Numbered from the stretch's first letter, positions 6,173 through 14,282 are shown. The stretch is 16,350 nt of DNA from Halieaceae bacterium UBA6060 (GCA_002428935.1 DIYG01000113.1:1-16350), one strand, 5' to 3'. Notes: a model not told the origin generated them from the letters alone. Numbers and translations are program-made.

Positions 6173-7651
6173 CTAGTTGCTACGCCCCACAGTACAGGAA
6201 CTGACATCATCTCGACATTCGAAGTAGGCGCGCACGGTGCTTCGTGAGTCTTCTGGGTGATCTCTGCGCAACACCACCGGGAGCAATCCGAGTATCTCTT
6301 TAGGAGGCTCCGACTCGCCAAAGGCGTATTCCCTGAGAGAACTCTCCACACGCTTATGGTGAGCTTCAAAGAAAGTCGTGGCCCGTCTGTATTCGTAAAG
6401 CTGCCAAACATATACGGTTGCGATAAGCAGCCAGGCGAGTACGAATATCAATCGCGTGCTGGCCTTAGACGCCAGGTCCTGAATCGTTGGAGCGCGCACG
6501 ATCAGCCAGTACCAGCCAAGTCCGAAGAGCGCGAACGTGGAGTATCTTACATAACGCGGTGAGATAACGTAGTAGTCACCAAGCTCATTGCGCGTCACGT
6601 AGGTGCCTACAAGAGACAAAAGCCCAAATACCACCAGGGCTATCCCAAGGTTGCAAGGCCTCCGGTAGACGAGCTGGTCTACCCCGGTTAAGAGAATTGC
6701 GCAAAGGATAGGGGCCCCAAGGAGGAGAGATACCTTATAGATCTCCGCCTGAGATAACCCTCTGCTCAAGAAGAAAGACTCCGATAGCAGGCCGGATCCC
6801 AGGCCGGCGCTCGTCCACTGTAGGAGACGTCGTAGGTCGAGGCCGGACAACATGTTGGAAGAGTTATCCTCAGCACCGGCTAACAAAATAATTACGGGCG
6901 TCAGCAGCAACAAAGCGATCAACGGGTAAGCACGCCGCAAGGTACATTCCTTTGCGACGAGCGCTGTGATTGCCAACGCAAAGGATGAACCCAGGGCTAG
7001 CGTAAAGGCGATATCGGCAAACAAGGCACCTAGCAAAGTCATGGCGACCACGGGCGTGAAAGTAGCTGAGGCCCGGAGATATCGATAAACAGCGACAACC
7101 ATCAGCCACGCGAGGAGTATGAATGTGTACTCAAACGCGAGTAGGTTGTTTCCGAAACTGTAGTCATCGGGGTGTGTGAACAACATCAGGAGCAGGGTTA
7201 GGGCCCACCAGTTAGCGCCACCCTGAGACCGCTTCATCTCCTTCCAGGCGTAGTGCATGAGCAACACCAGAAGGCCGGCATAGGCGGTGGTGCCCGTGAG
7301 CCGAAGCATATGTAGATCGAAGCTCGCAAACTGAGAAACTAACAACAGCATACTCTTGGTCAGAACATGACCATGGCCCGGAAACTCATACTCGGAAAAC
7401 AAAGCGGCCCAAAGCTTCGGCTCATCGGCTTCCGCCAACGGCGTTAGAAACTGATAGACCCAGCGAAGTAGATCCCCGTAGTCGGGATAGGCGTGGGCCG
7501 TTTGCACAAGGTTGGTCGCCAGCAGAAGGGCCCATGCGCTGGCCAAAAAGGCGAAGACGATACGTCCCGGCTTGTGCGTTAGCACTCGAGTGTTCGGAAG
7601 CTGCACGGGGAGGGGCCAGGGCACATCAACAACGTGATCTGACGATACCAC
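6173..7651 (-). CDS. Polytopic membrane protein, probable GT-C-type glycosyltransferase (GtrC-like position)
   Basis: A 492-residue protein with roughly ten membrane segments (first at about 30-50, last near 400-420) and a polar C-terminal tail containing two cysteines. An early loop carries acidic and His residues (YPDYGD at 55-60, FPGHGH at 90-95), the arrangement expected for the first periplasmic loop of GT-C transferases, though I cannot match it to a named family. Its place beside GtrB- and GtrA-like genes is that of the serotype-specific transferase that moves the lipid-linked sugar onto O-antigen or another surface glycan; the function is inferred from this context. Start: GTG at 7651 with GGGGA 9 nt upstream (7661-7665). 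Other GTG starts lie a few codons in, so the exact start is uncertain. Confidence 0.7.
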   Translation of the reverse strand: MVSSDHVVDVPWPLPVQLPNTRVLTHKPGRIVFAFLASAWALLLATNLVQTAHAYPDYGDLLRWVYQFLTPLAEADEPKLWAALFSEYEFPGHGHVLTKSMLLLVSQFASFDLHMLRLTGTTAYAGLLVLLMHYAWKEMKRSQGGANWWALTLLLMLFTHPDDYSFGNNLLAFEYTFILLAWLMVVAVYRYLRASATFTPVVAMTLLGALFADIAFTLALGSSFALAITALVAKECTLRRAYPLIALLLLTPVIILLAGAEDNSSNMLSGLDLRRLLQWTSAGLGSGLLSESFFLSRGLSQAEIYKVSLLLGAPILCAILLTGVDQLVYRRPCNLGIALVVFGLLSLVGTYVTRNELGDYYVISPRYVRYSTFALFGLGWYWLIVRAPTIQDLASKASTRLIFVLAWLLIATVYVWQLYEYRRATTFFEAHHKRVESSLREYAFGESEPPKEILGLLPVVLRRDHPEDSRSTVRAYFECRDDVSSCTVGRSN

Positions 7652-7798
7652 AGGGTGCTTTCCCCGGGTAGGAGTAGCCCTGCGAGCCTATGCCTATGCG
7701 CTGGTGCAATCCCGGAAGGGGCCGCCCTGGATCACCAGGCGTTGCGATGCATGGCGAAGACGCCTCCAGGAATTGAGCCTGAAAGCGGTTTCTCAGCC

Positions 7799-9937
7799 TT
7801 AAGACGCTTTGCGTGCCGCCCGCTTGCGAGGAGTAGCTTTCGCCTTGGCGCGCTTCTTTTTGGCGGCGGGTTTCTTTCTAGCCGGGACCTTCGCTCCTTT
7901 ACGAGCTTTTAAGGCGCGATCACGAACCTTCCGAATGTCGTCGTCGCTAAACACACCGTTCACGCCGGAAATCGCCGCCAACTCCATGCCGTGCTTGAGA
8001 CCCATCTTGTAGATTTCATGGACTTTTTGCCATTCCAGATTGCGACCCAGAGTAAAGTTCTCAAAACGACCCTCAAGGGTGAGCACGATGGTTTCCGCCA
8101 GGCAGGCATAAACGACGCTGCGATCTTCGAAGCCGATGGTTTTCATCTTTACGTCACCGGGTAATGCAACCTCTCCCGATTCAATAACCAGCACATCCGG
8201 GCGTTTTGCCACCTCTTCTGGTGGCAGGTCCAGAGGCCGGGCAACATCGGTGATGACACAGCCCGGTTTTACCTGGGTGATATCCAGGATCTTTTTACCT
8301 GCGCCCGAGGTGGCCGTGACGATCATGTCCATCTCGCCGATGCTTTGATCACTGTCGGCGTAGGATGAGAGCACCAGCTTGACGCCTGGTGATTCCTTGA
8401 GAATGGATTTCTTCAGTACCAGGAGTTTGGCCGCCTCCGGAGAGACCAGATGCAGCTCCTCCGCGGTTCGCGCCAATAACCGGGCACAGGCTGAGCCGAT
8501 GGCACCAGTGGCACCGACCACCATGGCTTTACCTTTGACTCGTTTACCCGGTTCGAGCTTTAGCAGCCCGAGGCGCTCCGCCGCATCGTGAGCGGCCCAC
8601 AGGGCACCCGAGGCGCTATAGCTGTTGCCCGTGGTAATGGGCAGGGGCGCTCGTTTGGCAACGGTTACTCCCGCGTCCCCCACAACTTTGGTGAAGGCAC
8701 CCAGGCCCATGATTTGCGCGCCGAGTTTCTTGGCCATCTCGGCCGCCGCCAGGAGGCGGCGGTAGGTGAACTCGGGGGTGTGGGACATGATTTCCTTTGG
8801 GGTGCCCCCCACGACGATAAGCCAGCCTTCGGCTTCCACGCCCTCGGGGGAGCGGATACCTTCGACCTTCGTGTACACAAAAGGTGGCGTATAGGCTGCG
8901 GCCTTTTCAACCAGATCCATGACTGGCGATGGCGCGATCTTGGATACCAACTCCAGGGGTTTGAGATTATTGAGATACTGCTGTGAGAGGGGATGGATCA
9001 CAAAGGCAAAGCGATTGATCTGCTTAAGGCCCTCGATGGGATAAATGATCCGGGGTTTTAAATCCAGGTCGGTGAAAATCTCCAGATAGTCGTCGTGGGT
9101 GATGTCCTCCGCAGGCTTGTCCAGGGCAGCCATCACCATGGCCTCGACCACGTTAAGGGCAACAGTTTCCTTAAAGGGCTGCACGCTGCAATCCAGGACC
9201 AGACGCACGCCTTTTTCCGCCAGCGCCTGGCGTCGACCCTCAGAGATGGTCGACGTGATCACGGTCTTGCCGTCGAGGGCCTCCTGGTCGTAATGCATCA
9301 GCTGGTCGTAGGATGCCACCACCACGTGGGCCTCTTTCACGGCTTTGCGAAGCAGGCGGTGATTGACGAACTCAAAGGTCGCCAGGGACGGGACCAGCTC
9401 TTTGCCACTGTCCAGGCGAAGAATGGGGTGGCTACCGGCGGCGTAAAGCTCCAGGGCCTTCAGCGTACGCAGAACATTGGGCAGGCCAAACTGGACAATA
9501 GGGTCGGCGAAAGACAGATTGTCCGTATACTCGGCCATGATGGATGCCAGGCGATAGTCCAGGGTGCCCGACAGAAACAGTACCTTGGCATTGTTGAAGA
9601 TGTTGCCCAGCTCCGCTTGGGTTGAGCGTAGGGTCCACTCCTGAACGATCTCTCGAAGTTTTGAACCTTCCGTTATCGGAGTGTCTCCGGCGAGCTTTTC
9701 GAGCTTGCGGGTGTCTCTTTGGACAAAGCGATCCGTGCCCACCGTGTAGTGTTCACGCACTCGGCCGAGACCAAGGCCATCGGCTTTGCCACGCCATTCC
9801 TTGACCAGGCGTTTCGCTTCTTTGAAGTCTTGATCGGCGCCTACGCGGGATACCTGAAAGCTCTCTCCGAGGAATCGCGTTCGGAAGTTGTAGTCCTGGC
9901 TCGGGGAACCCAGGCTGATGCTGACTACCTTTTTCAT
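7799..9937 (-). CDS. Acyl-ACP-reductase-like protein with an uncharacterised N-terminal half and a Lys/Ala-rich tail
   Basis: A 712-residue protein in three parts. Residues 1-300 match no family I recognise; they look soluble and alpha/beta. Residues about 305-660 resemble cyanobacterial long-chain acyl-ACP reductase (AAR), which makes fatty aldehydes with NADPH: ALGxF-like MGLGAFT at 410-416, TTGNSYSA at 435-442, Rossmann motif VVGATGAIGS at 473-482, then VVYACLAETIVLTLEG at 608-623 followed by FxLGRN. Cys612 sits where AAR has the acylated Cys294. Residues 677-711 are almost only Lys, Arg, Ala and Pro, like histone H1 or AlgP tails. AAR alone is about 340 residues, so this protein is twice the size. 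Expected activity is reduction of an acyl thioester to an aldehyde; substrate and role are open. It is transcribed apart from the operon upstream (200-base gap) and from the Gtr-like genes downstream (147-base gap). Confidence 0.75.
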   Translation of the reverse strand: MKKVVSISLGSPSQDYNFRTRFLGESFQVSRVGADQDFKEAKRLVKEWRGKADGLGLGRVREHYTVGTDRFVQRDTRKLEKLAGDTPITEGSKLREIVQEWTLRSTQAELGNIFNNAKVLFLSGTLDYRLASIMAEYTDNLSFADPIVQFGLPNVLRTLKALELYAAGSHPILRLDSGKELVPSLATFEFVNHRLLRKAVKEAHVVVASYDQLMHYDQEALDGKTVITSTISEGRRQALAEKGVRLVLDCSVQPFKETVALNVVEAMVMAALDKPAEDITHDDYLEIFTDLDLKPRIIYPIEGLKQINRFAFVIHPLSQQYLNNLKPLELVSKIAPSPVMDLVEKAAAYTPPFVYTKVEGIRSPEGVEAEGWLIVVGGTPKEIMSHTPEFTYRRLLAAAEMAKKLGAQIMGLGAFTKVVGDAGVTVAKRAPLPITTGNSYSASGALWAAHDAAERLGLLKLEPGKRVKGKAMVVGATGAIGSACARLLARTAEELHLVSPEAAKLLVLKKSILKESPGVKLVLSSYADSDQSIGEMDMIVTATSGAGKKILDITQVKPGCVITDVARPLDLPPEEVAKRPDVLVIESGEVALPGDVKMKTIGFEDRSVVYACLAETIVLTLEGRFENFTLGRNLEWQKVHEIYKMGLKHGMELAAISGVNGVFSDDDIRKVRDRALKARKGAKVPARKKPAAKKKRAKAKATPRKRAARKAS
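7802..7909 (-). other. Histone-H1-like Lys/Ala/Pro tail coding segment
   Basis: The last about 35 codons of the acyl-reductase-like gene encode a polybasic low-complexity tail (KKPAAKKKRAKAKA-type). Such tails bind polyanions such as DNA, RNA or anionic membranes or granules in other bacterial proteins. Low-complexity stretches of this kind vary in length between strains. Confidence 0.7.
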
Positions 9938-9950
9938 GTGGCTAGCCCAC
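9938..9950. repeat. Short inverted repeat just before the acyl-reductase start
   Basis: GTGGCTAGCCCAC is a near-perfect palindrome (GTGG/CCAC arms around CTAGC) directly abutting the ATG on the minus strand. It occupies the place of a ribosome site, and I see no good Shine-Dalgarno there. It could form a small hairpin that limits translation, or be chance. Confidence 0.35.
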
Positions 9951-10010
9951 TTCTTATCAGTTCCTGGAGCATAGTCTGATTTGCGGGACTTACCTTGATG
10001 GAGCGCAATA

Positions 10011-10040
10011 AATAGGAGATGGCAACCCTGGGCTCCTATT
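10011..10040. repeat. Inverted repeat between the aldolase and acyl-reductase genes
   Basis: AATAGGAG (10011-10018) and CTCCTATT (10033-10040) are perfect 8-bp arms around a 14-nt loop. On the minus strand the right arm runs into TATT, so this could be a weak terminator for the six-gene operon about 100 bases downstream of its last stop. It is also about 75-100 bases before the acyl-reductase start and could be an operator. Nothing else recognisable is in the 200-base gap. Confidence 0.4.
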
Positions 10041-10137
10041 GCCCGAGATCTTGGGCCGGCACCCTTCTATTAGTCTGATTGCCGGGCTTTCTTGGTGCGA
10101 TGAGCTGTGAGGAAAGCGGACCAGGGTCGAGGCGGAT

Positions 10138-11166
10138 TTAGGGGCCCAGATCGACTTTCTCAATGATGGTACAAGCTTTCTCTATGTCTTCAGGGGAAAC
10201 ATCGAGGTGGGTCACCATGCGTAGGGTCTTGCGATCCATTTTGCCGATGAGCAGGCCCTCTTTTGTGAGTAGGTCGATAGCACGGTCGGCGGTTGCAAGA
10301 TCCTCCACATGGACTAGCACGATGTTGGTAGAGGCCCAGGTCACATCCTCTACCCAGGGCAAGCTTTGCAACGCCGTGGCGAGTCGCTGTGCTTTTCTAT
10401 GATCCTCGGGGAGCCGTTCCAGGTGATGGTCCAGAGCGTAGATACCCGCCGCCGCCAGGTACCCCGCTTGACGCCAGCCGCCACCGAGGCGTTTCCGCAC
10501 CCGGCGCGCCTCGCCAATGAAAGCCTCTTCGCCGAGAAGTAGGGAGCCCACGGGACAGCCAAGGCTTTTACTTAGGCAGATCGAGATGGAGTCGAACACT
10601 TGCCCGTACTGCGAGGCCTGTTGCCCCGTCGCGGCAAGGGCATTGAACAGGCGGGCCCCATCGAGATGGTAGGCCAGCTTGTGCTCTCGGGCCTGCTGCC
10701 CGATGGCTTCCAGAACATCCCATGGGTAACAGCTACCTCCGCCGCGATTACAGGTGTTTTCAACGCTAACCAGTCGGGTAGGCGCATTGTGTACGTCTTG
10801 CGAGGTGTCTATGGCTTCAGCCACTTGCCTTGGGCTCATCAATCCATCGGGTGTCCCCGTTAAGCGCACGGATACGCCCGAATTAGCCATGATGCCGCCG
10901 CCTTCGTAGAGATAGATGTGGGCGAGAGGGTGGCAAATCAACGTTTCCCCTGGGCGGGTATGCACGTTGATGGCGATCTGGTTTGTCATGGTACCGCTGG
11001 GACAAAAAAGCGCGGCGTCCATGGAAAAGAGCGACGCCATGCGAGCTTCCAGTTCACGGACGGTGGGGTCTTCACCCAGCACGTCGTCCCCGACGCTGGC
11101 GCCGGTCATGGCGCGGAGCATTCCCGGTGTGGGTTTGGTCACCGTATCACTACGCAGATCAATCAC
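10138..11166 (-). CDS. ltaE: Low-specificity L-threonine aldolase
   Basis: PLP enzyme of fold type I that cleaves L-threonine or L-allo-threonine to glycine and acetaldehyde. The 342-residue length is typical. Seen: the family signature MIDLRSDTVTKPT at 1-13, GDDVLGEDPT at 26-35, His83 and His126 at the positions of the active-site histidines of the E. coli enzyme, DGAR at 169-172 (PLP ring Asp), the Schiff-base Lys200 in LSKSLG, and a conserved Arg in LRMVTH near 316. Start is GTG, fixed by AGGAG 6 nt upstream. Last gene of the D-amino-acid operon, 22 nt after the epimerase, so it probably serves that pathway by splitting beta-hydroxy amino acids after their inversion to L; that role is inference. 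Confidence 0.92.
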   Translation of the reverse strand: MIDLRSDTVTKPTPGMLRAMTGASVGDDVLGEDPTVRELEARMASLFSMDAALFCPSGTMTNQIAINVHTRPGETLICHPLAHIYLYEGGGIMANSGVSVRLTGTPDGLMSPRQVAEAIDTSQDVHNAPTRLVSVENTCNRGGGSCYPWDVLEAIGQQAREHKLAYHLDGARLFNALAATGQQASQYGQVFDSISICLSKSLGCPVGSLLLGEEAFIGEARRVRKRLGGGWRQAGYLAAAGIYALDHHLERLPEDHRKAQRLATALQSLPWVEDVTWASTNIVLVHVEDLATADRAIDLLTKEGLLIGKMDRKTLRMVTHLDVSPEDIEKACTIIEKVDLGP

Positions 11167-11172
11167 TGTCAG

Positions 11173-11177
11173 CTCCT
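11173..11177 (-). promoter_or_regulatory. Ribosome binding site AGGAG for the aldolase GTG start
   Basis: AGGAG on the minus strand with a 6-nt spacer to the GTG at 11166, inside the 22-nt gap after the epimerase stop. It confirms a non-ATG start. Confidence 0.8.
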
Positions 11178-11188
11178 GTCAGAGGTTC

Positions 11189-12166
11189 TCAGCCCCAGAG
11201 TTGAGGCCCTGGAATGGATACCTGGCCCGATGGGCTGTAATTCAACCCGTGGTCCAGATTCCTTGCAAGGAGGAGGGGGCCATCGATATCGATATGCTGG
11301 CAGAACTGTCCGATGACATAACTTGGAGCCATGGACAGAGAACTGCCAATCATATTGCCGATCATCAAACCCAGGCCGGCGCGCCGGCCCGCCGCGATCA
11401 GTTGCAGTCCTTCGGTCAAACCGCCGCATTTGTCGAGTTTGATGTTCAGCACCTGGTAACGATTCGCCACCGTCGCGAACTCTCCCAGATGCAGGCAGGA
11501 TTCGTCGGCACCGAGAGGCACGGCACTTTTATAGCTTTCCAACGGCTCGTCTTGCCCCCGGGCCAAGGGTTGCTCGAGCATAAGAATGCCCAGTCGCTCG
11601 CAATGGGGTACGTATTCGCGGAGCTCCGCAAAGGACCAGCCCTGGTTGACGTCTACGATTAACTGCGCATCGGGGCGTTGAGCGCGTATGGCCTCGAGTT
11701 TTTCTATGGGTCTGTTCCCATCAAGTTTTATTTTTAACTTGGGGAAGGCGATGGCCGCTGCAGCAGTCCTGGCCATGTACGTTGGGTCAGCAAGGCCAAT
11801 GGTGTAGACGGTACCCAGGGGTTTTGGCGTTATGCCCAATCGGCTCCACACCGACTGGCCCGTTCGCTTGGCCCGAAGGTCCCAAAAGGCACAGTCGAGG
11901 GCGTTGCGAGCTCCTCCCGGCGGAAGTATTTCCTGGATGCGCTCGCTGCTTAGCGACGAATCGATATCACCGCGCACAGCTTCCAGGTCCTGGGTCATGG
12001 TGTTTGTGGTCTCACCCCGGTAGAACGCACCCACGGCCTCACCGACACCGCAATAACCCTCATCGCGTAGGGTTACTTTGATCGTGTCGCTGGTTTCGAA
12101 CACTTTGCCCGTGATGGCAAAGGTTTGCTTTAGCGGATAGGAGACCGTTTGAACGTCGAGATGCAT
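11189..12166 (-). CDS. dgcA: Enolase-superfamily racemase DgcA / dipeptide epimerase
   Basis: A 325-residue muconate-lactonizing-type barrel enzyme. Seen: acid/base KxK at Lys145/Lys147, metal ligands Asp172 (DVNQGW), Glu198 (EQPL) and Asp221 (DES), a catalytic Lys in NIKLDKCGG at 241-249, and DIDG at 293-296. Family knowledge: relatives epimerise L-Ala-D/L-Glu in murein peptide recycling, and the homologue paired with DgcN racemises N-acetyl-D-glutamate to the L form in marine proteobacteria. The adjacent DUF1611 gene favours the DgcA reading. The retained DxDG, which binds the dipeptide amino group in Ala-Glu epimerases, keeps dipeptide activity possible. 24 nt after dgcN; the ATG has only a weak ribosome site. 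Confidence 0.87.
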   Translation of the reverse strand: MHLDVQTVSYPLKQTFAITGKVFETSDTIKVTLRDEGYCGVGEAVGAFYRGETTNTMTQDLEAVRGDIDSSLSSERIQEILPPGGARNALDCAFWDLRAKRTGQSVWSRLGITPKPLGTVYTIGLADPTYMARTAAAAIAFPKLKIKLDGNRPIEKLEAIRAQRPDAQLIVDVNQGWSFAELREYVPHCERLGILMLEQPLARGQDEPLESYKSAVPLGADESCLHLGEFATVANRYQVLNIKLDKCGGLTEGLQLIAAGRRAGLGLMIGNMIGSSLSMAPSYVIGQFCQHIDIDGPLLLARNLDHGLNYSPSGQVSIPGPQLWG

Positions 12167-12190
12167 ACCCGGAGATCGAATTCTGGATGG

Positions 12191-13195
12191 TCAGAGCTGG
12201 GCAACAATCGCTGCGGTGCCGCCTCGTAGCGGGTCCACGCAGGGTAGACCGTGCTGGTCAGCGATTTCCTCCATGAGTAGACGACTGCTCGCATCGTCCA
12301 ATCCAGAGGTATTGATGCTGATACCCACGCAGCGAATGTTGGGGTTGGTAAGGTGGCCAATCTGCAAAGTGCGATCGATGACCTCCTGGATACGGGGAAG
12401 CGGGAATCCAGGCCATCCTTCGATGTGGCTGCGTCCCGGCTGATGGCAAACGACAAACGCATCGGGCTGTGATCCGAGGAGCAAGCCGTGGGAGACTGCC
12501 GCGTAGCCGGGATGGAAGATGCCTCCCTGGCCCTCGATGACGTCCCAGTGTCGGGGATCGTTGTCTGGGGATAAGAGTTCAGCGGCGCCAGAGATAAAGT
12601 CGGCCACGACACAATCGATGGGGATTCCCTGGCCGGCAAGCATGATGCCGGTTTGTCCCGAGGCTCTAAAATCAGCCGCAAAACCCGCAGCTCGTAGATC
12701 CTTTTCGAGTTGTAGGGCCGTGTACTTCTTCCCCAGGGCACAATCTGTACCCACGGTTAGTAGCCGTAAACCAGACCGCTTACGACCCGTGCCTACGGGA
12801 AGGGTCTCCGGTGGGTTTCGCACGTCAATAAGCCTGGCACCGGATTGCTCAGCGAACTGTCGGAGTTCTGCATTGTCCCCCAGGCGCGTATGAAGGCCGC
12901 TGACGATGTCCAGACCGGCGCGGGCCGCCTGGTACAGGATGGGCCACCATTGGGCGGGAATGTCACCGCCCACGGGGGCGGTGCCGATCACCAGGGAGCC
13001 TACTCCCTGATGTGCGGCCTCCGTGACGTCCATATCAACGAGCCCCAGGTCGACCGCCTGAGTGCTTGTGCGTAGCTGTCCGGCACACAGCGACCGCCGC
13101 CAGTCGACAATACCTTTCCCCGTTTTCGCATAACTCAAGCGGTTTTCGTCGCCGACAAAGATCAGATAGGGAGGTCGCAGTTCTAGGGTTTGCAC
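12191..13195 (-). CDS. dgcN: DUF1611 protein DgcN, D-glutamate N-acetyltransferase-like
   Basis: A 334-residue two-domain protein. Seen: an N-terminal Rossmann-like half, a P-loop-like GTDCALGKKYT at 149-159, EGQGG at 221-225, and conserved CHQPGR at about 250-255. Family knowledge: DUF1611 proteins next to a dipeptide-epimerase-like gene were shown to acetylate D-glutamate as the first step of a D-Glu catabolic route (DgcN then DgcA). Start: the frame runs to 13240, inside the transporter gene, but GTG at 13195 has AGAGGAA 5-6 nt upstream and leaves a 10-nt gap, so it is preferred. Whether glutamate is the only substrate here is not readable from sequence. Confidence 0.85.
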   Translation of the reverse strand: MQTLELRPPYLIFVGDENRLSYAKTGKGIVDWRRSLCAGQLRTSTQAVDLGLVDMDVTEAAHQGVGSLVIGTAPVGGDIPAQWWPILYQAARAGLDIVSGLHTRLGDNAELRQFAEQSGARLIDVRNPPETLPVGTGRKRSGLRLLTVGTDCALGKKYTALQLEKDLRAAGFAADFRASGQTGIMLAGQGIPIDCVVADFISGAAELLSPDNDPRHWDVIEGQGGIFHPGYAAVSHGLLLGSQPDAFVVCHQPGRSHIEGWPGFPLPRIQEVIDRTLQIGHLTNPNIRCVGISINTSGLDDASSRLLMEEIADQHGLPCVDPLRGGTAAIVAQL

Positions 13196-13200
13196 GGGTG

Positions 13201-13207
13201 TTCCTCT
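13201..13207 (-). promoter_or_regulatory. Ribosome binding site AGAGGAA for dgcN
   Basis: The site overlaps the TAG stop of the upstream transporter gene (13206-13208) and lies 5 nt from the GTG at 13195. It decides the dgcN start and implies coupled translation with the transporter. Confidence 0.75.
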
Positions 13208-14282
13208 AAGGCGGTTGGTGGGCGATTCGCCACAGACCAATGGTGAGCAGGGAGATGAGAAGGACGGCGATAAACACCCAGCTCAGAATACCGTAGCCCT
13301 GGGCGATGAGATCGACAATGCCGACAGACGTGGCTCCATAAACGGATAGGAGCAACAGCAGACAGGAAATCCCCGGCCGAGCCCACCGCGGTAACTGGGT
13401 GCTTTGCTCTCGCGCCTGGCTATCGATACGTTCGTTGATGCTGTGAATCAGCCCCGTACCCGTCTCCACAAAGGTGCCAAACACCACGAGATGAAAGATC
13501 CCCGTCAACCCGGGGCTGTTTAGTTGCCCCATAAGATAAAGGGCGGGAACAGGCTCTGTAGTGATCTGCGGGTATTGGGAAAGCATGGCGATGAAAAACA
13601 GCAGGGCGGGAAGCACGGCAATCACACCGGTCATGACCCCGGCCCCGAGGGCCTGGCGACGGGTGCTTATCAATGTCATGCAAAAGAGCACGGCCGGCAG
13701 ACTGACGTTGTAGCTGGCGTAGCGAATACCCGCCGATAGCCATCCCGGACCACTCGGTTCGACGGAGAAGACACGGTCAATTTCGTGGCGGTATTCGGCA
13801 AAGGTCTTTAGCAGCAGTACCACATACAACAGATACAGGAGCACGGACCAGAGGCTGAGGGCTTTGGTGATCAGGGATGAACCCGCATAGGTTAGGAGAG
13901 CAACCAGAAGAATCATGCTGCTCGTGCCCAGCATTGGCGGCCAATTCAGCGCCGAATGCAGTAGCTCTCCCGCCGCGGCACCCAGCACGGCGAGGATGAG
14001 CACAACCAGGGCCAGATAGGCTATCTCGTAGGCGATCCAGCCGGGCCCCAGAAGAGCTTTGCAGAACAACCGATAGTCCCGGGTTTGCGTGATTCGGGCG
14101 AATTCATAAGCCGTGGCCATCACCAGGGCGAACACCGCGCCGGCGGTTAGAAGTCCCAGGATGCCTACCCAGGGACCACTGGGCATGAAGAATTCCACCA
14201 GCTCTCGGCCGGTGGCGTAACCACCTCCTACGACGACGGACTGAAAGATCAGACCGGGAAGCAGATAGGGACGAATATCCAC
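13206..14282 (-). CDS. YkvI-type membrane transporter (LeuT/APC-like), putative importer of operon substrate
   Basis: A 358-residue inner-membrane protein with about ten hydrophobic helices. The first helix carries GGGYATGRE at 19-27, resembling the GxGFASGQE signature of YkvI-like proteins, which are distant members of the amino-acid/polyamine/organocation superfamily; the unwound glycine-rich helix is the substrate-binding feature of that fold. No YkvI-type protein has a settled substrate that I know of. Lying between an exported deacylase and dgcN, it most likely imports D-glutamate, an N-acyl-amino acid or a short peptide. Start: GTG at 14282, whose G is also the last base of the upstream stop (TAGTG), a 1-nt overlap typical of reinitiation; no ribosome site of its own is evident. 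Confidence 0.8.
   Translation of the reverse strand: MDIRPYLLPGLIFQSVVVGGGYATGRELVEFFMPSGPWVGILGLLTAGAVFALVMATAYEFARITQTRDYRLFCKALLGPGWIAYEIAYLALVVLILAVLGAAAGELLHSALNWPPMLGTSSMILLVALLTYAGSSLITKALSLWSVLLYLLYVVLLLKTFAEYRHEIDRVFSVEPSGPGWLSAGIRYASYNVSLPAVLFCMTLISTRRQALGAGVMTGVIAVLPALLFFIAMLSQYPQITTEPVPALYLMGQLNSPGLTGIFHLVVFGTFVETGTGLIHSINERIDSQAREQSTQLPRWARPGISCLLLLLSVYGATSVGIVDLIAQGYGILSWVFIAVLLISLLTIGLWRIAHQPP

Noticed and set aside
7652..7798. Imperfect hairpin after the acyl-reductase gene as a terminator
   Set aside because: The CTGAAA/TTTCTCAG arms need a bulge and no T-run follows, so it is not distinguishable from chance.
9095..9625. A 176-codon plus-strand open frame, plus another at 8588-8986
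   Set aside because: Both are antisense to the 712-residue acyl-reductase-like gene, with His- and Gly-rich random-looking sequence.
10916..11662. A 248-codon plus-strand open frame
   Set aside because: It lies opposite ltaE and dgcA, whose protein families are clear. Its translation is low in family-like motifs and spans the junction between the two real genes.
12721..12750. P-loop of DgcN read as an ATPase or GTPase
   Set aside because: GTDCALGKK resembles Walker A, but DUF1611 proteins of this type are linked to D-Glu acetylation and no Walker B or Sensor motif is evident, so I did not call a nucleotide hydrolase.
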